Below are positions 44,407 through 53,464 of a DNA stretch of 58,502 bases, piece after piece. Position 1 is the stretch's first letter; each line of letters opens with the position of its first letter. The stretch comes from Nostoc sp. KVJ20 (lineage in GTDB: Bacteria; Cyanobacteriota; Cyanobacteriia; Cyanobacteriales; Nostocaceae), in assembly GCF_001712795.1 (NCBI RefSeq), contig NZ_KV757543.1:1-58502 (forward strand). Reading direction: 5' to 3'. The translations under genes were made by a program, and so were the position numbers. The notes under the pieces were generated by a model, which did no database searches, was not told the DNA's origin, and was given only the letters and a program-made list of their open reading frames with translations.

Positions 44407-45492
44407 TTATATTTTAGCAGGTTCTAGCAAAACCATTAAACTGTTTTCCCATTCATCAAAGAACCCATCAGGCCATCGGTCAATTCTGCCGTCTTTATCA
44501 ATGCGTGGTGAGAAAACTTTAATAAAAGCTTGACCTTGGTTTTCTTGACGTTGAAAGTAATGTAATTGCACATCTTCCGACTCAATTTTACCACCATGCA
44601 CCGCAAGACGAATACCGTTTAAAATCTGGTCGCTATGAGTTTCTACCACAACTTGAACGCCACAATTAGCAGCCAATGCTAACAAATTACCCAGCTTTGT
44701 TTGTGCTTGGGAGTGGAGTCCGGTTTCTGGGTGTTCAATCAGAATTAACGCACCCGGACTGGAGGCAAGGATTGCCACGATAATTGGTAAAACGTAGGTA
44801 ATGCCGTATCCAATAGGGTCACTAAATTTCAAGTTAACCCAATCTATATCTAGATGTGCATTAACTTGGATGCGTAGACCAGAACTTATTTCTCCCATCC
44901 ATGCTTCAACTTGTTCTATCAAATTTATTGATTTTGCTTGCGGGTGACTGAGTTGGGCGATGGGGATTGGTTGACTACCGTATGTATATAGAAAATGTGC
45001 TGTATATTCGCCTTCAGCCCCAATTTGTTTAAGTTCTCGCGCTTGGTAATTTAAGATTCCTGATGCAACTTTTGCACGTTCTGATTGAAGGTGATAAAGT
45101 TGCCCGTTGAAAATGCTTGACTGATAAATATCGGCATCAACAGAGTTGAATCCACTCTCTAAAAAATTTGCTTCTCTCTCTAAGGAGTTGTAGTTAAAGT
45201 GCCAAATTCCTTTAGTTCCGTTTTTTAAACTAAGCTCAAATCCTACATAGTCTTGTGTGGCATTTTCATACAAAGCGTCCTTTGCTGTGCCAATATTTAC
45301 CAAGTTCCCATTGAGCAATAAACCTGTGTTTTGTAGTAAATTTTGCTGGTAAGATTGATGCAGCAATGATAGTGCTTGCAATACAGAAGATTTCCCAGTG
45401 CTATTATAACCAGAGAGTAGGGTAAGCGATTTGAATTCAACTAATTGATTCTCAAATGCTTTAAAATTTAGTAGCCGTAATGAGCTAATCAT
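44407..45492 (-). CDS. AAA ATPase, OLD/DUF3696-like
   Basis: A 361-aa SMC/ABC-type ATPase. Walker A SGYNSTGKSSVLQAL (about 27-41), signature-like region in the middle, Walker B ALILIEHPETGLHSQAQ (about 249-265) and VVVETHSDQILNGIRLAV (His switch). The C-terminus matches the DUF3696-type tail (W...FFDEWENS). OLD-type ATPases pair with nucleases or small effectors in phage defence; the 111-aa downstream gene is the candidate here. Confidence 0.8.
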   Translation of the reverse strand: MISSLRLLNFKAFENQLVEFKSLTLLSGYNSTGKSSVLQALSLLHQSYQQNLLQNTGLLLNGNLVNIGTAKDALYENATQDYVGFELSLKNGTKGIWHFNYNSLEREANFLESGFNSVDADIYQSSIFNGQLYHLQSERAKVASGILNYQARELKQIGAEGEYTAHFLYTYGSQPIPIAQLSHPQAKSINLIEQVEAWMGEISSGLRIQVNAHLDIDWVNLKFSDPIGYGITYVLPIIVAILASSPGALILIEHPETGLHSQAQTKLGNLLALAANCGVQVVVETHSDQILNGIRLAVHGGKIESEDVQLHYFQRQENQGQAFIKVFSPRIDKDGRIDRWPDGFFDEWENSLMVLLEPAKI

Positions 45493-45612
45493 TAATAGTT
45501 AAAATATAGATGAACATATTGCACAAGCTGCTAGCCCTAACCTCAGCCAATGCTTCCATTAAAAGCGGGGGGCGATGCCTATTGTCTACGCTGCTTTCCA
45601 TTTCAATATCAC

Positions 45613-45867
45613 CTACTCTTCGGACACAGCTAAGTTTTGCTCTTGCATGATTGGTGTCATCAAATGGAATATCTTCGTTAGCCCCTGGTGCAATGATTCT
45701 TGAGAGAAGTTATAGCCATGTTCAACAGCCATAGTTATGATTGCAGCGTTATCTTTTGCACCCATTGCTTCCATCAGTTGGTCTAATAACACTTTATCTT
45801 GGAGGGCTGCTGCCAAAAACTCCATAACTTGTAGTTCGCTTTGAGCAGCATTTAGTGACTCATTCAT
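45613..45867 (-). CDS. Nif11-like domain protein
   Basis: An 84-aa protein. FLAAALQDKVLLDQLMEA...A...IA.EHGYNFSQESL is the Nif11-type leader domain. The C-terminus (FHLMTPIMQEQNLAVSEE) lacks a Gly-Gly site and a cysteine core, so it is unlikely to be a peptide precursor in the strict sense. It overlaps the upstream gene by 8 bp. Confidence 0.75.
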   Translation of the reverse strand: MNESLNAAQSELQVMEFLAAALQDKVLLDQLMEAMGAKDNAAIITMAVEHGYNFSQESLHQGLTKIFHLMTPIMQEQNLAVSEE

Positions 45868-46093
45868 TTTTAGACTCCTCTTGCCGAACCTCTACCACAA
45901 TAACATCAAACCCTTCCCACTCCTGGACAGTAAACCCCTCTGCGGTTTCCTCTGGATACCGCCGTGCCATTTCTTGCCATGCAGCTTCTTCGTTGATTGC
46001 CCAGATGTAATGCCCCTGTCGTTCTCTAATGTCATCGCGCCCAGTGCAGTCATGAGCATAGAGAGCATTACGGGTGCAGCGATATTCGCGCAT
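45860..46093 (-). CDS. Small hypothetical protein, 77 aa
   Basis: Starts MREYRCTRNALYAHDCTGRD; HYIWAINEEAAWQEMARRYP and EGFTVQEWEGFDVIVVE suggest a compact alpha/beta domain found as a short stand-alone protein in cyanobacteria. Coupled to the Nif11-like gene. Function unknown. Confidence 0.6.
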   Translation of the reverse strand: MREYRCTRNALYAHDCTGRDDIRERQGHYIWAINEEAAWQEMARRYPEETAEGFTVQEWEGFDVIVVEVRQEESKNE

Positions 46094-46129
46094 ATTTTTT
46101 TTTGGAAACCAGACGTTGCACCTGCTATT

Positions 46130-47170
46130 TTAGAACGTTACTGGATATTCAAACTTTGATTTCCAGCCATTATTGCTTCCAGTTCCTGAAAGTGTTTGTG
46201 CTGTATTGTATATGGACTGCAAAAAATCGTGCCGTTTTTCTTCCGTGTTACCCGTTTGTTGAATAAGCGTTTCGCGTAGAGGATGGTTGCTGGTAATCAA
46301 AAATTCGTTGCGATTGTGCAGGCGTTCTAAATATTTGGTGTCAGGGAGCCTATCAAATTTTCCCCCTTCGCCTCGGTTACATTCTGTAGATGACAGCACC
46401 AAATTCCATACACCATCGATGTTTGGTATAAATTCGTTCAAAGAGTGAGGAAAGAAATGGTCTACATCGGTTAGGTTTTTGGAACCTGCCTCAATCGAAA
46501 TATCTGCAAATGAGTAAAAGCACTTACCTTTTTGGTAGCCGTTGAGGGCATCCCGGCATGAGGTAATATCTACCCGCCGCTTGCCTTCGCCAAATGTAAA
46601 TAGCAACTGTTGGGCTGAGTCGTAGTTTACAGTTAGGAGATTGCGTGAAATATCTAAATCCCAAGCAGTTTCTACAAGTTGCCACCTCGCATCTACTTCC
46701 GGCAATAAGTTATGAAATTGCTCAGTTTCTAATAACTTAAATAATTCATCCTTAACAATAATCTCTTTGCGATTCCTGGGCTTGTGGTAAAAGCTTACGG
46801 GTACTTGTCCAGAACCAACATTGTGGAACGCACCCAACACCACATCAAATCCTTTGTTCCTTGTTATCTCAAGCAATTCGTTCCGTGCGATCGCACCCGC
46901 CTTAAACTGTCGGCACGCCTCAATAAAAGGATACGGGCGGTCAGTTTTTTGATGTTGCGTATCACACCTCTGTATGTGTTCAACTACATAACGTGAATAC
47001 GGTTCTGCTAACTCTTCTAAGGTGATGGTAGTTTTACCCTGCGGTGCTAATTCTAACAATGACTTTGCCAACGCAAATTTATAACACGCAACGTTTTTAC
47101 CAAACAATATAATTGCCCGCCAGTAATCCTCTAACTTCGGGTCAATCGCCAGAAACTTTGACTCGCTCAT
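46130..47170 (-). CDS. HNH endonuclease domain protein, 346 aa
   Basis: N-terminal 200 residues are an unknown alpha/beta domain (LEDYWRAIILFGKNVACYKF near the start); the C-terminal nuclease has DVDHFFPHSLNEFI (DH), GVWNLVLSSTECNRGEGGKF (the N and zinc-free core) and DRLP. This arrangement is known from stand-alone and restriction-like HNH proteins. It may be part of a defence unit but no partner is obvious. Confidence 0.75.
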   Translation of the reverse strand: MSESKFLAIDPKLEDYWRAIILFGKNVACYKFALAKSLLELAPQGKTTITLEELAEPYSRYVVEHIQRCDTQHQKTDRPYPFIEACRQFKAGAIARNELLEITRNKGFDVVLGAFHNVGSGQVPVSFYHKPRNRKEIIVKDELFKLLETEQFHNLLPEVDARWQLVETAWDLDISRNLLTVNYDSAQQLLFTFGEGKRRVDITSCRDALNGYQKGKCFYSFADISIEAGSKNLTDVDHFFPHSLNEFIPNIDGVWNLVLSSTECNRGEGGKFDRLPDTKYLERLHNRNEFLITSNHPLRETLIQQTGNTEEKRHDFLQSIYNTAQTLSGTGSNNGWKSKFEYPVTF

Positions 47171-47309
47171 TGTATTTTTAGATACTCGTTACCTTCGGCT
47201 ACAGCCTAGCTTCCGAGTGACTAAAAACACCTCGGTCGCATTACGGTTATCGGTGTTAGTTAGCTAATGGTTTGTTGTAAACTATGCAGGTTGTAGCTGC
47301 ACGCTCATC

Positions 47310-47751
47310 ATGACTCATCGGTATCCATTCAGCACAATTCACCCAGCCGCATATTACGGACAGCGTGTAGCGGTTTACTTCAACCTGCATTACCACGTCT
47401 TTTCACTCAAGTCAGGGGGAAAAAGCGGGTCGCTGCTAACTCATGCTGGGGTGTGTCAAACTAACCAATGCGGTGTTTGAGGTTGAGCGCAAGGGACGAG
47501 AACGTGCGATCGCTCAAGGGCGCAAAAATGTCCACGCCTATGTTGTGGGTATTTTGCAGTTTTTACAGTGGGAGCAGCTGACTAATGAGGCTGTGCGATC
47601 GCTCATAGGATTAGGCTACCAGCGAGTGACATATAACTTGCATCCCGACCACCCACTGTTTTATTGCAAAGATGTAATGCCTTATACACCAATAACTACT
47701 GCTAAAGCGGTTATTTTAAACAATAAAATTGCTCTAGCTCTAGTTGAGTAA
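47310..47751 (+). pseudogene. Hypothetical protein with one frameshift
   Basis: Frame 1 from ATG at 47310 reads MTHRYPFSTIHPAAYYGQRV up to SGSLLTHAG and stops at 47485. Frame 2 continues as CVKLTNAVFEVERKGRERAI to 47751. Deleting one G in the run GGGG at about 47450 joins both into a 146-aa protein. Either a recent mutation or a base-calling error in the homopolymer. Function unknown. Confidence 0.65.
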
Positions 47752-47803
47752 ATCAGTAAGAATTTGTGGCAGATGGCAAACGACCTATACAGTTATTTGA
47801 ATA

Positions 47804-48754
47804 ATGACGAAAAACCTCGCCTACTACGTCAATAAGTTTGCCAATCTCAGGGTATCGCGTTCTAGTGGGGTTGCACCGAATAAACCTATTTTGCTGCTAT
47901 CAATTATCGAACTGATCAGCCAAGGGGAGATTAGGCAAAATCAAGTTCCTTTATCTGCTGAACTCATCGCCACATTTCTTAAACTTTGGAGCCACTTAGA
48001 ACCAGTACGCAAACCAGATATTGGGCAACCGTTTTTTTACCTTAGAAGCGATGGCTTTTGGCATTTCCAACCCAATCTCGGATTTGAATTAACGGTTACA
48101 TCTAAAGCAAAAATTGTTACTCCTGGGGCTATTCGGCAGGCAGTTGAGTACGCCTACCTTGATGATGAACTCTGGTCACTGCTGCAAAACGAGAGCGAAC
48201 GCACTGTACTAACCCACACACTCATTAATTCGTGGTTTAACGAGCGTACACAAGATATCGAGTCATTATTACAAGTCAACGCCTTTGCTGAACTACAAGA
48301 CCAGTTGCAGCGCAGTGGTGGCAAGGTCTATCAGCCAGAGGAATTAGAAGATGAGCAAGCTGTAATTGTCCGAGATGGGGCGTTCCGCAAAATTGTAGTT
48401 TCAACTTACAACCAACGCTGCGCGTTTTGCGGGTTACAAATACTCGATTCACTTAGTCAGAACATCGTTGATGGCTCACACATCAAACCATTCTCCCAGT
48501 TCTACGACGACCGCATTGATAACGGGCTGTCACTGTGCAAAAATCATCACTGGGCTTTTGACCGCTTCTGGTTCACCATCAACGACGATTACACTATCAT
48601 CGTCTCTGACAACCTGCGGGAAGATTCACCCAACGCCAAGCCGATGCGAGAATTTAGGGGCGATCGCATTATCTTACCAAGCCAACAACAGTATTATCCT
48701 AGAGTTGATGCAATGAGATGGCATCGCCAGGAGTTCTTAAAGCGCAGCGCATGA
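47804..48754 (+). CDS. McrA-like restriction endonuclease (SBD-like plus HNH)
   Basis: A 316-aa protein. N-terminal half: GVAPNKPILLLSIIELI...G is the start of the sulfur-binding/modification-sensing type found in ScoMcrA-like enzymes. C-terminal HNH: CAFCGL...DGSHIKPFSQFYDDRIDNGLSLCKNHHWAFD. Such type IV enzymes cut DNA with phosphorothioate or modified bases. It overlaps the next gene by ATGA. Confidence 0.78.
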   Translation: MTKNLAYYVNKFANLRVSRSSGVAPNKPILLLSIIELISQGEIRQNQVPLSAELIATFLKLWSHLEPVRKPDIGQPFFYLRSDGFWHFQPNLGFELTVTSKAKIVTPGAIRQAVEYAYLDDELWSLLQNESERTVLTHTLINSWFNERTQDIESLLQVNAFAELQDQLQRSGGKVYQPEELEDEQAVIVRDGAFRKIVVSTYNQRCAFCGLQILDSLSQNIVDGSHIKPFSQFYDDRIDNGLSLCKNHHWAFDRFWFTINDDYTIIVSDNLREDSPNAKPMREFRGDRIILPSQQQYYPRVDAMRWHRQEFLKRSA

Positions 48755-49602
48755 GCAAAAAACCTAAAGGTTGGTTTAATCAAATTGTTATTCGTCCTAC
48801 CTTACCTGTGGATGGTTACGAAAGCTATGAGAAAATTTGCGGTTTTGTTGCAGATATTTATTACTCTCAGGAGGAACAAAAACTACTCCACCAATTAAGA
48901 ACTAATCCCGCAGAATCGATTTACATCACCCTATACACCTTGTTTAAAGTAGGTATTGCCAAATGTCCGGCATATTGGGTGAACAAAGACTTGCTCGAAG
49001 CACTCATGCAATCGGTTTTAACTGTTGAAATTGACAGTTTAAACTGGGCAATGAAAACGGGAATGTTTATGTTGCCCAAAGGTGTGATTCTTTCTCCTGA
49101 AAATAGGAGCGTTGATGCTATTTTTTGGCATTACGATAGTGAAGCTAATATCCTTTATTGGGCAGCAACCGATGGTTCTAGTTCCTTTTGCCGTCGATTT
49201 AAACTTGATGCACAAAAACTTACTTATACCGATTCTGAAGATATTGACCCCAAGGTAGTCAAAGGATTTAATGAATATCTGCACTCAATTTTATTGCGAT
49301 TAATTTTGATAATGGAGTGCCGCCCGGAACTTGTAGACAAAGAAAGCGAACTAGTCAGGGTGAATAAAGGTTTTGGCAAAGCGCAAGCGCAAGATTTTTA
49401 TCAACCACTTTGGCTTGGACTTGGATATCGACTCAAACGTGAAGAGACGCAAACTAGTGAAAGCAGTGGCGGTACACATGGTACTAAGAGCGTTCATTGG
49501 AGACGCGGATTCTTACGTAATCAAGCTTACGGGGAAGGCAGACAGCAAAGAAAATTAGTCTGGATTGAGCCAGTTCTAGTAATGGGTGGGAAAGAATCAT
49601 AA
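48751..49602 (+). CDS. Hypothetical protein coupled to the McrA-like gene
   Basis: A 283-aa protein from ATG at 48751, overlapping the McrA-like stop. Helical middle; the tail GTKSVHWRRGFLRNQAYGEG followed by KLVWIEPV is a motif seen on phage and plasmid hypothetical proteins. Possibly a partner of the restriction enzyme; inference from coupling only. Confidence 0.65.
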   Translation: MSKKPKGWFNQIVIRPTLPVDGYESYEKICGFVADIYYSQEEQKLLHQLRTNPAESIYITLYTLFKVGIAKCPAYWVNKDLLEALMQSVLTVEIDSLNWAMKTGMFMLPKGVILSPENRSVDAIFWHYDSEANILYWAATDGSSSFCRRFKLDAQKLTYTDSEDIDPKVVKGFNEYLHSILLRLILIMECRPELVDKESELVRVNKGFGKAQAQDFYQPLWLGLGYRLKREETQTSESSGGTHGTKSVHWRRGFLRNQAYGEGRQQRKLVWIEPVLVMGGKES

Positions 49603-49782
49603 TTATGTCAGACTCACAAAAGCGATCGCATTCAAAGAGCAATGAAAGCCTTGCGCTGACATCGTAAAAATATATTTGCAGATGTTAGTGAACTCAACAC
49701 AGAGATTGTAAATACATAGTTTACTATGTAGAATATTAAGAGTAAGCGATCGCACATTCTGACTATCCCCATTAAAACCATT

Positions 49783-50163
49783 ATGAAACTGCAACGTATC
49801 GAGGCAGGTGAATATCTTACTCCTGATGGTAGGTTTTATGTCCGCAATACTTACTATTCCAACGGTATACCCGGACGGAGTAACACAAGTTCGGGGTGGT
49901 TAATTGAAGATAAAAGCGGGGCAACTCCGTTTCAAAGAAACCATCATAAAAGTAACCTGCGGCGAGTAGATACGCTGACAGAAGCGAGAGAAATTATCAC
50001 TCTGGTTATAGAGTGCGATCGCAAGGAGAAGACATTACTCAGTGCCGGATGGTGTAAGGAAGACAACCCACAACAGCCGGGAGTTTGTTGGCTATCTCCC
50101 TATACTGGCAAGTTGTTAACTAGAAGTGAAGCACTACTGGAATTAAGTTTGATGTCGTCATGA
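49783..50163 (+). CDS. Hypothetical protein, 126 aa
   Basis: Starts MKLQRIEAGEYLTPDGRFYV; a beta-rich domain with SGWLIEDKSGATPF. Upstream 49603-49782 is non-coding with HIP1 sites. First of a run of eight or so small rightward genes of unknown function up to 53.2 kb. Confidence 0.55.
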   Translation: MKLQRIEAGEYLTPDGRFYVRNTYYSNGIPGRSNTSSGWLIEDKSGATPFQRNHHKSNLRRVDTLTEAREIITLVIECDRKEKTLLSAGWCKEDNPQQPGVCWLSPYTGKLLTRSEALLELSLMSS

Positions 50164-50241
50164 ACAATAATCTTACGATTTACAGCGAAATTGATGAGTA
50201 TATTGAATTTCTCAACATTACTTGAATCAAGTTAAAAGACA

Positions 50242-50454
50242 ATGGATAGACAAAAACTCTTAAATTATGCTCAGAATTTTGGAGCAGAAGCTAGGGCTAA
50301 CAATCGAGCTATGATTCTGACCAAAGATGATAGAGAAGATTTAATATATACTCTTGGCGTATCAAATTGGGGTGATATACCAGAAGATTTACGTCAAGAA
50401 CTACAAGCAGCATTTATTGCTGGCTATGAATCTGAATCTAAAAACTATATTTAA
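50242..50454 (+). CDS. Small hypothetical protein, 70 aa
   Basis: Starts MDRQKLLNYAQNFGAEARAN; helical, acidic. 6 bp before the next gene, so co-transcribed with it. Family not recognised. Confidence 0.5.
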   Translation: MDRQKLLNYAQNFGAEARANNRAMILTKDDREDLIYTLGVSNWGDIPEDLRQELQAAFIAGYESESKNYI

Positions 50455-50460
50455 CATGAA

Positions 50461-50691
50461 ATGACTAATGCACAATCCAAAATAGATGAACTTTTTAAGC
50501 TTCTTGAACCACTTAACAAAACCCAAGGAGAGCATTCGGTAAGTGTAACTTTCTATCCTGGCGTTAAAGGTGGAGTCATTAACTTTATGCTGGACTGGAA
50601 AACTTTCATTGGGGAGAAAGAATTTGACGATATTGACGAGGCAATAGAATTTGCATACTACCTTCAAAAAAAAGCCAATATTAATTATTAA
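50461..50691 (+). CDS. Small hypothetical protein, 76 aa
   Basis: Starts MTNAQSKIDELFKLLEPLNK; ends in a helical FDDIDEAIEFAYYLQKK. Soluble alpha/beta style. Family not recognised. Confidence 0.5.
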   Translation: MTNAQSKIDELFKLLEPLNKTQGEHSVSVTFYPGVKGGVINFMLDWKTFIGEKEFDDIDEAIEFAYYLQKKANINY

Positions 50692-50754
50692 TAAGTGATA
50701 AGTTTACCGATAGATTAATTTTTAAATCACTTCATCCAATTTAGTAGAATAAAA

Positions 50755-51201
50755 ATGAACACACTAGAACTAAAACCAGGGGATAAAATTGGAGTATTTT
50801 TTTACGATGACAAGCGTGGCACTAAAGCCGTAATTGAGGAAGTTACACATATTTCATCTAGTGGTACAATTACTCTCAAAAATGGCACTCGCTACAACCG
50901 AAATGGAAGAGAAGTAGGTGCTTTGGGCGAGGGAACTTATTTATGTACCACAGAAAAAGCTCAAGCTGTCATAAAGAAAGCAGAACAACGTAAACAACAA
51001 AAAGAAGAAGAATATAAGGCATACATAGCATCACCTGAAGGTAGACGTGATAAAGCTGCGGCCTCAGCAGTAAATGCTGCTATTAAAGTACTCAATCAAT
51101 ATGGCTGGTATGCTGATGTTGATGGTCACATGGATGCTATAGAATCAGAAATTGAGCAAATTATCAAAAAATATGTCAGCGAACACGAACCTACAAGCTA
51201 A
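50755..51201 (+). CDS. Hypothetical protein, 148 aa, with Lys/Gln-rich helix
   Basis: N-terminal beta-rich part (MNTLELKPGDKIGVFFYDDK ... NGTRYNRNGRE, SH3-like in pattern), then a charged helix (QRKQQKEEEYKAYIASPEGR) and a short C-terminal domain. The pattern is phage- or plasmid-like. Function unknown. Confidence 0.55.
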   Translation: MNTLELKPGDKIGVFFYDDKRGTKAVIEEVTHISSSGTITLKNGTRYNRNGREVGALGEGTYLCTTEKAQAVIKKAEQRKQQKEEEYKAYIASPEGRRDKAAASAVNAAIKVLNQYGWYADVDGHMDAIESEIEQIIKKYVSEHEPTS

Positions 51202-51236
51202 AAGTTCAGTTATTTAATCAATTGAGGTTAAGTTTT

Positions 51237-51476
51237 ATGTTTGAGCCAAATGAAGAGGGAAAAGTCAGACTGTACTTTACAGAAGAGAAAATTTGCATTG
51301 GTTCCTACAAAGAAGTAGAAAAGTACGAGCGAGAAACCAAAAACAGCTATTGGGCATCTGAGTTTTTTAAACTACCACCAGACTATAACCCAATTGATAA
51401 GACAGCAGATGAAATTAAGTTAGCTGTGAGAGAAGTACTTTTATCAAAGTGGCTGAAAAAAAGCTTAGGTCTGTGA
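51237..51476 (+). CDS. Small hypothetical protein, 79 aa
   Basis: ATG at 51237 with GAGG upstream (MFEPNEEGKVRLYFTEEK). Acidic, soluble. Sits between related small genes. Family not recognised. Confidence 0.5.
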   Translation: MFEPNEEGKVRLYFTEEKICIGSYKEVEKYERETKNSYWASEFFKLPPDYNPIDKTADEIKLAVREVLLSKWLKKSLGL

Positions 51477-51487
51477 TTTAACCTTAT

Positions 51488-51997
51488 ATGTACTACGGAT
51501 ATCGTTGTTATACCAAAGAAGATAAACCTTTAGGTTGGCTATATACATTTAGTTGTGATACTGAATATGCTTGGACTAATAAAGATTTACATTTGTGCAA
51601 GCGCTGGAAAACTGAACGGGGGGCAAAAAAACATTTTGAACATTACAACAACCGATGGCAATTCAAAAGTCAAGGAGGCTATCTCAAAATTGAAGTGATG
51701 CCAGAGTTTTCTGAATCCAAGTCTTCTGCTAAGTCTAATCAGCAGCGATGGAATGAAGCTAATCGTGATGTACTTTACCAAGCTCAAGAAAATTACAACC
51801 AGAAGCGCCCTATAATGTCATTTCGTCCAAAAACTGAACTGTTGGAATGGCTAGAAGAGGAGCGCAGGTCAGATGAAGATGGTGAACCAGAAAGTGATGC
51901 AGCACTTCTAAATCGGAAGTTAGAAAAACTAAAGAATTTAGAACAACAGGGATTTTCAGACAATGAAAGCAGAAGAATTAAAAAATTTAATTATTAG
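51488..51997 (+). CDS. Hypothetical protein, 169 aa
   Basis: N-terminal domain rich in Tyr and Trp (MYYGYRCYTKEDKPLGWLYT), charged C-terminal half (WLEEERRSDEDGEPESDAAL). Its last 35 bp overlap the next gene in another frame. Family not recognised. Confidence 0.55.
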   Translation: MYYGYRCYTKEDKPLGWLYTFSCDTEYAWTNKDLHLCKRWKTERGAKKHFEHYNNRWQFKSQGGYLKIEVMPEFSESKSSAKSNQQRWNEANRDVLYQAQENYNQKRPIMSFRPKTELLEWLEEERRSDEDGEPESDAALLNRKLEKLKNLEQQGFSDNESRRIKKFNY

Positions 51998-52259
51998 TAT
52001 TATTCAAGAAAAGCCTAGATTTTTTGACCATGTTTGTACTAAAGATATCAAAGCTCTGCTACTAGAACATTATAATATTTCTGTAACTGAGAAAATGATT
52101 ATTAAAGTGATGATGCAAGTCGTAGAAGACGGGGTAAGTAAATTTGGTGGGGATGGTTACGAGTGTGGGGATGGTAGTACACTAACATGGGCTGATGAAC
52201 ACGCAGTAGCTGGGTCAAAACTGACAGGGGTTCATAAGTATTGGTGGTTTAATATTTAG
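51963..52259 (+). CDS. Hypothetical protein, 98 aa, winged-helix-like
   Basis: Starts MKAEELKNLIISIIQEKPRF; VCTKDIKALLLEHYNISVTE resembles a winged-helix recognition segment, and the C-terminus is Gly/Trp-rich. Overlaps the previous gene by 35 bp. Function unknown. Confidence 0.5.
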   Translation: MKAEELKNLIISIIQEKPRFFDHVCTKDIKALLLEHYNISVTEKMIIKVMMQVVEDGVSKFGGDGYECGDGSTLTWADEHAVAGSKLTGVHKYWWFNI

Positions 52260-52299
52260 TTTAAATTAATTTAATTAATATTAAATAAAGAATGTAATA

Positions 52300-52803
52300 A
52301 TGAATAATCTAGACCGTCTGCTAGCAATATTAAAAGAACAAGCAGACTTGATTGATAAACTTAACACCCGTTCTAACTACCGTTATAAAAGTACACAAAG
52401 GCTAGTTTTGGATTATGGTAAACCTTTTGTAACCAAGGTAAAGTCACCATTTAAAGGTGAGCCTAAATTATGCTTTAAGAACTGTTTTCAAGCTTTGTGG
52501 AAATACCCAAAACTAAGTTATTGTGAGGGTTTTGGTTATGATGAAGACGTAGATTTAGTAATATCTCATGCTTGGTTAGCTAATGATTCTCTTGAAGTAA
52601 TTGACCCTACATGGATTGGAGAGAGGTTTAAAGATAGTACTTATTTGGGGATAATCTTCAATAGAGAATTTGTTATGGAAATGGCGGAAAAAACTAGAAG
52701 TTATGGAATCCTTGATAGTGACTATATGAATGAACACCAACTTAAACGAGAAGGATTTCCGCCTCATGCATTACTTCATAAGCAGGCGATAGATGCTCAA
52801 TGA
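52300..52803 (+). CDS. Hypothetical protein, 167 aa
   Basis: Contains CFKNCFQALWKYPKLSYCEG, HAWLANDSLEVIDPTW and YLGIIFNREFV: a Cys...His...Asp order like a transglutaminase/papain-type catalytic triad, though I am not sure of it. Soluble. No named family. Confidence 0.55.
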   Translation: MNNLDRLLAILKEQADLIDKLNTRSNYRYKSTQRLVLDYGKPFVTKVKSPFKGEPKLCFKNCFQALWKYPKLSYCEGFGYDEDVDLVISHAWLANDSLEVIDPTWIGERFKDSTYLGIIFNREFVMEMAEKTRSYGILDSDYMNEHQLKREGFPPHALLHKQAIDAQ

Positions 52804-52876
52804 TTAGTGCGATCGCTCCTCACCGTGAGGAAAGGAGCGTAGGCACAGCCAGATGTAGGCATCGCATCCTAACTTT

Positions 52877-53236
52877 ATGGACTATTTAGTGGGTAATGTC
52901 GGTAATAACCTGATTATATTCCTGTGGTTGCCTGTGCCAAGTTCATTATTTGGTAATAGTAAAGAAGTGATTGGCAGAATTAGATTATGGACAGACGGTG
53001 CTTCTGTTACTGATGTTGGTCATGTGCCGGAAGGCTTGGGCAAGATGAAGCTACAATCCCAATGGGATGCTGTGCCACGAGAAAAACGACCTCATTTGAT
53101 GCAAAGTCTTTCATATAAATCATTAATCCCTGTTCCAATTAACTGGTATAGCAACTTGCGGGATACTTGTAAAATTTCTAATTCGTTAGAATCACTAATA
53201 GATTTAGCACTTTTCAAGTGGTTGGCAAGAACTTAA
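52877..53236 (+). CDS. Hypothetical protein, 119 aa
   Basis: Starts MDYLVGNVGNNLIIFLWLPV, a hydrophobic start without clear signal site, then soluble. Dispersed repeats flank it on the right. Family not recognised; could be the remnant of a longer gene. Confidence 0.45.
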   Translation: MDYLVGNVGNNLIIFLWLPVPSSLFGNSKEVIGRIRLWTDGASVTDVGHVPEGLGKMKLQSQWDAVPREKRPHLMQSLSYKSLIPVPINWYSNLRDTCKISNSLESLIDLALFKWLART

Positions 53237-53393
53237 TCTCAATACCACACCGTTTTAGCAGTAATTCTTAGAGGAAACTTGTAGAGATGGGATATAGCTG
53301 GTAGACAATGGCGCAAAGCGATCGCCCCCACACCATTCTTAGAGGAAAACCAACAGCGTAGGCGCAGCCCCTTAAAGTAGACATCGCATACAA

Positions 53394-53424
53394 AAAAGCC
53401 CAGTCATCTCACAACTGGGCTTTT
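53394..53424. terminator. Terminator after hsp20
   Basis: AAAAGCCCAGT ... ACTGGGCTTTT: an 11-bp stem with a 9-nt loop; on the minus strand it ends in TTTTTTG. It lies about 40 bp after the Hsp20 stop. Confidence 0.85.
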
Positions 53425-53464
53425 AGCTATCTCAATCAATCAAAGGAGGATTAGTAGTTTCAAA

